From: Nemophila menziesii
Taxonomy: Eukaryota; Streptophyta; Magnoliopsida; Boraginales; Hydrophyllaceae
Reading direction: 5' to 3'
Length of the DNA stretch: 64,000 bases
Assembly: GCA_029959085.1 (NCBI GenBank)
Contig: JARWIR010000023.1
Span: forward strand, 8,135,860 to 8,199,859
Program-made: the position numbers and the translations under genes
The notes under the pieces: generated by a model
The model's database searches: none
What the model saw: only the letters and a program-made list of their open reading frames with translations
Told to the model about the DNA's origin: nothing
Shown here: positions 60,270 to 64,000 of the stretch, in pieces
Layout: every line of letters starts with the position of its first letter
Numbering within the stretch: position 1 is the first letter of the stretch

Positions 60270-61912
60270 CTTCTTAAGTACAGGTATACTGAATTTGTCA
60301 TATTCACAACCATCTACAAACTCAATCTTTAAATCATGGTAATTGCTCGTGTCTTCATCAAATATCATACAGAAGCGAATCCTCAGTGCAAATTTCTCTG
60401 TTAGACGATTAATTTCGAATAAATTAGTTACCCATTACGTTAGGAAACAATTAATGGAAAAATAATTATCAAATATGGATACACTATCAATGTTGTAACC
60501 AAATCCCGTAAAATATACTCCTATTACTAATTAAATCACGCCCTTCACGCGTGATATCTAAAAATGTAATAAATATACTCGAAAACCCTACATTTACATA
60601 TTAAAAGATCTTAACTAACAAGCAAAGATTTAGGGGTAATAAATAAACACACTTACTCCATAACGTAAATGGCGCCATTGATTATCTTTCGAGCTAAAGT
60701 ACATCGACTTATGCAATCTGGGTTCTTCGTCTTCTTGTTCTTCCCCAAACCAAACCCTCCCTTGTCTTTTGATTTTGTTTTAATTTTTTTGTTTTGTTTT
60801 ATGTATATATAGGGTAGGCATTTCAGAATTACCTATTTTGCCCTTTTAAAAATATGGGGTTAAGATAATTAATTAAATAAAACGGATTAAGAATAAAAAA
60901 ATAATAAAAATGCTCTTAACGGTGATTTTGGACGGAAAAATGTTAGTAACGACCAAGTGTCACGAAAAGAAATGTTAAAGGGTATCTAGTAGAATTAAAC
61001 AATGGGGCAACTTGTCAATCGCATTAAAATTTAGGAGCAAAAGGGGTATTTCCTCAAACTTATATAAAACCCTCATTTCGGTTACCTTTTCTTCATAAAT
61101 CAAAAGTAAGAGGAAAAGTTCCTTGGAGCACCTAAGACGATCTTCATCGCCTCAGTGATGTTTAAATCAGGTACACTCTCGAATCCTCACTTTTTTCATA
61201 TTTTCCACTTATTAAGTTGTAATAACGATGAAATATACAATCGATCTGTAAAACCTAATGTAAAAAAAAGTAGGAGATATTGAGGAATTGTTACAATTAA
61301 GATAGAAAGTTTATGCGGTTCGCTGGGTAAATCTCTGGATTTCTAGTCCATTGAACAATTTCAATGTAGATGCTCGCTCTGTTATGGATTTCTCTGTTAT
61401 GGATTTCCTGCTAAGAGAAATCAGAATTGTATCTTATACAATATATTTTCACCATAGGGGACCATACAGGTGAAGAATGAGTTGGGTTAGTTGGGTTAGT
61501 GGATTTGGTTGAAAAATTATCACAATCCGAAGAATCTCATCAACTGCCACCCCACCAATAGCCCTCCCAACTAGTCTTTTTCTCTATATGTGATATTATG
61601 GATAATCATAATGTATTTTATCCATAAAATTAAACATTAAATTGGGATTATAGCTTGAATTTGAGTTGGATTTGAACTAATTACTCTTTACTTTTACATA
61701 TTTACTTAATAATTAAAAAATATTAACATAGAAATAATGCTTATTTACTTGGAAGGGATTAATAGTAATTTTTTTATATTTTGCACACAGGCAGAAACTC
61801 ATGCCAAGAACAATATCATTACTGAACAAAAACATTAAACGAATAAGATCATTGGCCGTGACATTTCAGTTAACTATGAAGGTTTAATAATTTTCATGGT
61901 AAAATTTAATTG
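60270..61912 (+). repeat. Repeat family R, member c (copy 2)
   Basis: Counterpart of 27938-29580 with scattered substitutions. Confidence 0.88.
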
Positions 61913-61981
61913 ATAGGTCATTTTAAAACAATAAATTTCATAAAGGCCTTTTTTGATATTTTTGTAGTATAAAATTCTCTC

Positions 61982-62828
61982 GCTTCTTCATATCGTGTAC
62001 ACAATTTGGGGATTCATTTGCTGTTTCGACATTAAAAATTGAGGTTATTAACAAGGTAAATTTGGATTCTTATCTTTTCGATACTAAAATATTGTGCATT
62101 GTGTGAATTAGATCTTAATTATTTTATTGAATTTGATAAACAGATTTCTTAGCTTCATTTGTTTCGATCTTTTATGAGTAATTTCTCTATATTTGATGAT
62201 AGATCTTGCATTTTACCCCCTTATCTAACGATTTATCGAAGCGCATAGGTTATGTAATTAAGAAAAAATAGATTCTGAAATCTTCAAAGCAAACAAATCT
62301 GTATTTGATTTTTCATTAATTTTATCGATACTATAATCTATGTCAGTAATCGAAACCAAATTTCAATTAAATAGCATAATACATTCTTCGATCTTCGAAT
62401 CCATCAAAAGAAAAACTCATATAAAGTGTTATTAAGTTAGAAATCTCTACTGTTTCATTTTTTTTCAATTGTGAAGTTGTATGATTGATTTAAACATTTT
62501 AGAGTATTCAAATTATTGCTATTTTGCACTTATTTTTGTTTACAGAAACCAAATTTCAGGGAATAATCATTTTGCTACACATCTAGTGGAAAATTCAAGC
62601 CAAAGGAACTTTCGAAACAGTTCATCAGCTCCATTTATTAAATCTATAAGAAGAAGCTCAAGGTTTTCAAATCAAAAAATGGATTAATCCGATAATTTTG
62701 TACCAATTGAAGATTTTACAGTGGATATTTACTCCACAGATCAGCAATCTAGTGAGGGTAACTTTTTCCCTTGTGGGAATCTCATTATCACAAAATTACC
62801 ACCTAATCTTCTCAACATTGCGTTTCAA
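61982..62828 (+). pseudogene. Candidate two-exon transcript, broken (copy 2)
   Basis: Splice-like sites are conserved (donor after 62055, acceptor before 62546, donor after 62828). However, AAA at the counterpart of 30353 is TAA (62685-62687), ending the frame at residue 68 of the longest open frame. All other exon bases are nearly unchanged. Confidence 0.3.
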
Positions 62829-64000
62829 GTAAGTAAAACTTATTAATTACATTGGGTTTTAAATTATTGTATCTTTTAATAGGATGCATTATTAACATTT
62901 TTTATGGGTTTTACTTAGAATAAACTCTGAAGTTTCCTATCAAGGTTCGCAACATAATTCTACTACCCAAATACGTAAGAGGCCTCAACTTTCCCTAATT
63001 GGTACTCTCTCTCTCTCTCTCTCTCATGTATTAATGTGTATTTATATGGTTGTAATTATATATTAAAGGCAAACTCAATTATCGAATGCATTCGTGTATG
63101 TAACCCAACATGTAATTTTCATTTTATTGTTTTAGTTTAGAAACAATAATTAGTCAGATATGCAACGTCTTATTATGAGTTCAGGGTACACTTAAAAATT
63201 TTGTTTGTGGGTGCTATAATATTAAAAGGATTTTAGTGAGATGGATGAGGTGAAGTAGGGTAGGGATTTTATTTACAATTTAACTATTAAATATAATTTT
63301 TATTCAATTTTGGTAAAGTTATCTTGAAAAAGTAATATCCTATATATCAAAAAAATTATAATATGTTGTAAAATTATTTGAAAAACTTTATTCCCTAATG
63401 GATGAAGAAAAAAAGTTTAACTAATCATTCTAAAAAATTATTTTATAAGAGTGAATTGTTTAAAAGGTCCAAAACTAAATTTTCTCATTTTTAATGGGTT
63501 TAAGTTTTTTTCCTTCCGCAAATGGTCAAATTTTTAATGGGATATCTTTGTTTTTATAATAAGTTACGATTTTATTTAATGGTTTATACAAATTTTTTAA
63601 TGGGTCACGTGTATTATTTTTTATAGATTAAACATATTTCTTAAAGGTTATGTGTAATAAATATTGTAAACTTTATTAGCTAACAATATTCTTGTAAAGA
63701 CATTTGAATCAATAACCCATAAATACTTACATAACATAATTTGGACTCATGAACAACCTATATATCACGACGAAGGGATCACTTGGTGTGATTAACAATA
63801 GGGAAATAGCCGATAAAAAGATATATAACAAGCAACTATGATATATATAGATATATATGTGTGTATATATAATATATATCAACGTTAGTAAACAACCTGG
63901 ATTAAACCTTGATTAGTAAAATACTGATAATTTATACATGGATTTGTTGACCAAAACAATAATATTTCATAGTATTTAAAATTTATACATTACCATAACA
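62829..64000. other. AT-rich spacer to window end (copy 2)
   Basis: CT microsatellite 6 bp longer than in copy 1 (about 63005-63025), and 19 extra bases near 63907-63925. No gene recognised. Confidence 0.5.

Larger units (their letters stand above)
32371..64000. repeat. Large tandem repeat, copy 2 (incomplete at window edge)
   Basis: Second copy of the ~32.37 kb unit. It corresponds to bases 1-31643 of copy 1, so about 0.7 kb of the unit lies beyond the window. Indels relative to copy 1: 2 bp fewer in the AT tract at 53136-53196, +1 bp near 56281, +2 bp near 57634, a 39-bp deletion near 58410, +6 bp in a CT repeat near 63005, and 19 bp extra near 63907-63925. Substitutions begin at 56060 (G here, T at 23692). 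Confidence 0.97.

Noticed and set aside
1..64000. CRISPR arrays, bacterial operons, rRNA and tRNA genes, viral genomes
   Set aside because: No spaced short direct repeats of CRISPR type, no ribosome-binding-site gene layout, no recognisable tRNA or rRNA; all protein relics belong to plant transposons, plant mitochondria or a plant channel gene.

Overview
The window looks like nuclear DNA of a flowering plant, probably a eudicot. It is AT-rich, has no intact host gene, and is packed with decayed plant retroelements: Ty3/gypsy of the Athila/Tat type, L1-type LINEs with the plant RNase H tail, Stowaway MITEs and Mutator-like transposase pieces. It also carries a nuclear insertion of plant mitochondrial DNA (nad2 and cob). 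The species cannot be named from the sequence.

The dominant fact is architectural. The window is almost exactly two head-to-tail copies of one ~32.37 kb segment. Base 1 corresponds to base 32371 and the shift then stays at 32370. It changes only by small indels: 32368 after an AT-microsatellite, 32369 and 32371 in the 24-25 kb zone, 32332 after a 39-bp deletion, 32338 after a CT-repeat, and 32357 near the end. Over the first ~23.69 kb of the unit I found no substitution. Over the last ~8 kb there are several dozen substitutions and indels (about 0.5-0.7% by eye). This is either a real recent tandem duplication, homogenised over three quarters of its length, or a false duplication made by joining haplotypes or contigs. 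The sequence alone cannot decide.

Order within a unit (copy 1 coordinates): a minus-strand, non-autonomous gypsy element (1-4574; complete in the middle of the window at 31941-36944 with target duplication GTTAC); a 5'-truncated plus-strand Athila-type element with dead pol and a 3' LTR that carries a MITE (4575-11535); LINE remnant A (11536-13250); a second MITE with an internal 51-bp duplication (about 13584-13885); LINE remnant B with endonuclease, RT and RNase H relics (13891-17760); a member of a local repeat family 'R' (17925-18745); a fragment of a cyclic-nucleotide-gated channel gene (18808-19182); AT-microsatellites; a LINE tail; a triple ~185-200-bp tandem repeat followed by a GGTGGGAAAAA-rich block (21586-22455); the mitochondrial insertion (about 23095-24430); a CCA-rich tract; LINE remnant D; a minus-strand Mutator-like transposase N-terminal pseudogene with a duplicated exon-intron module (25353-26834); two tandem 1.5-kb 'R' repeats (26426-29580); and a candidate two-exon transcript of unknown function (29650-30496). 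Copy 2 repeats this order up to the right edge of the window.

Nothing here works as a gene network. The interest lies in the history: old, decayed elements inside a very young (or artefactual) duplication, a sharp identity boundary, and several small structures shared between elements. Alignments and percentages are by eye.
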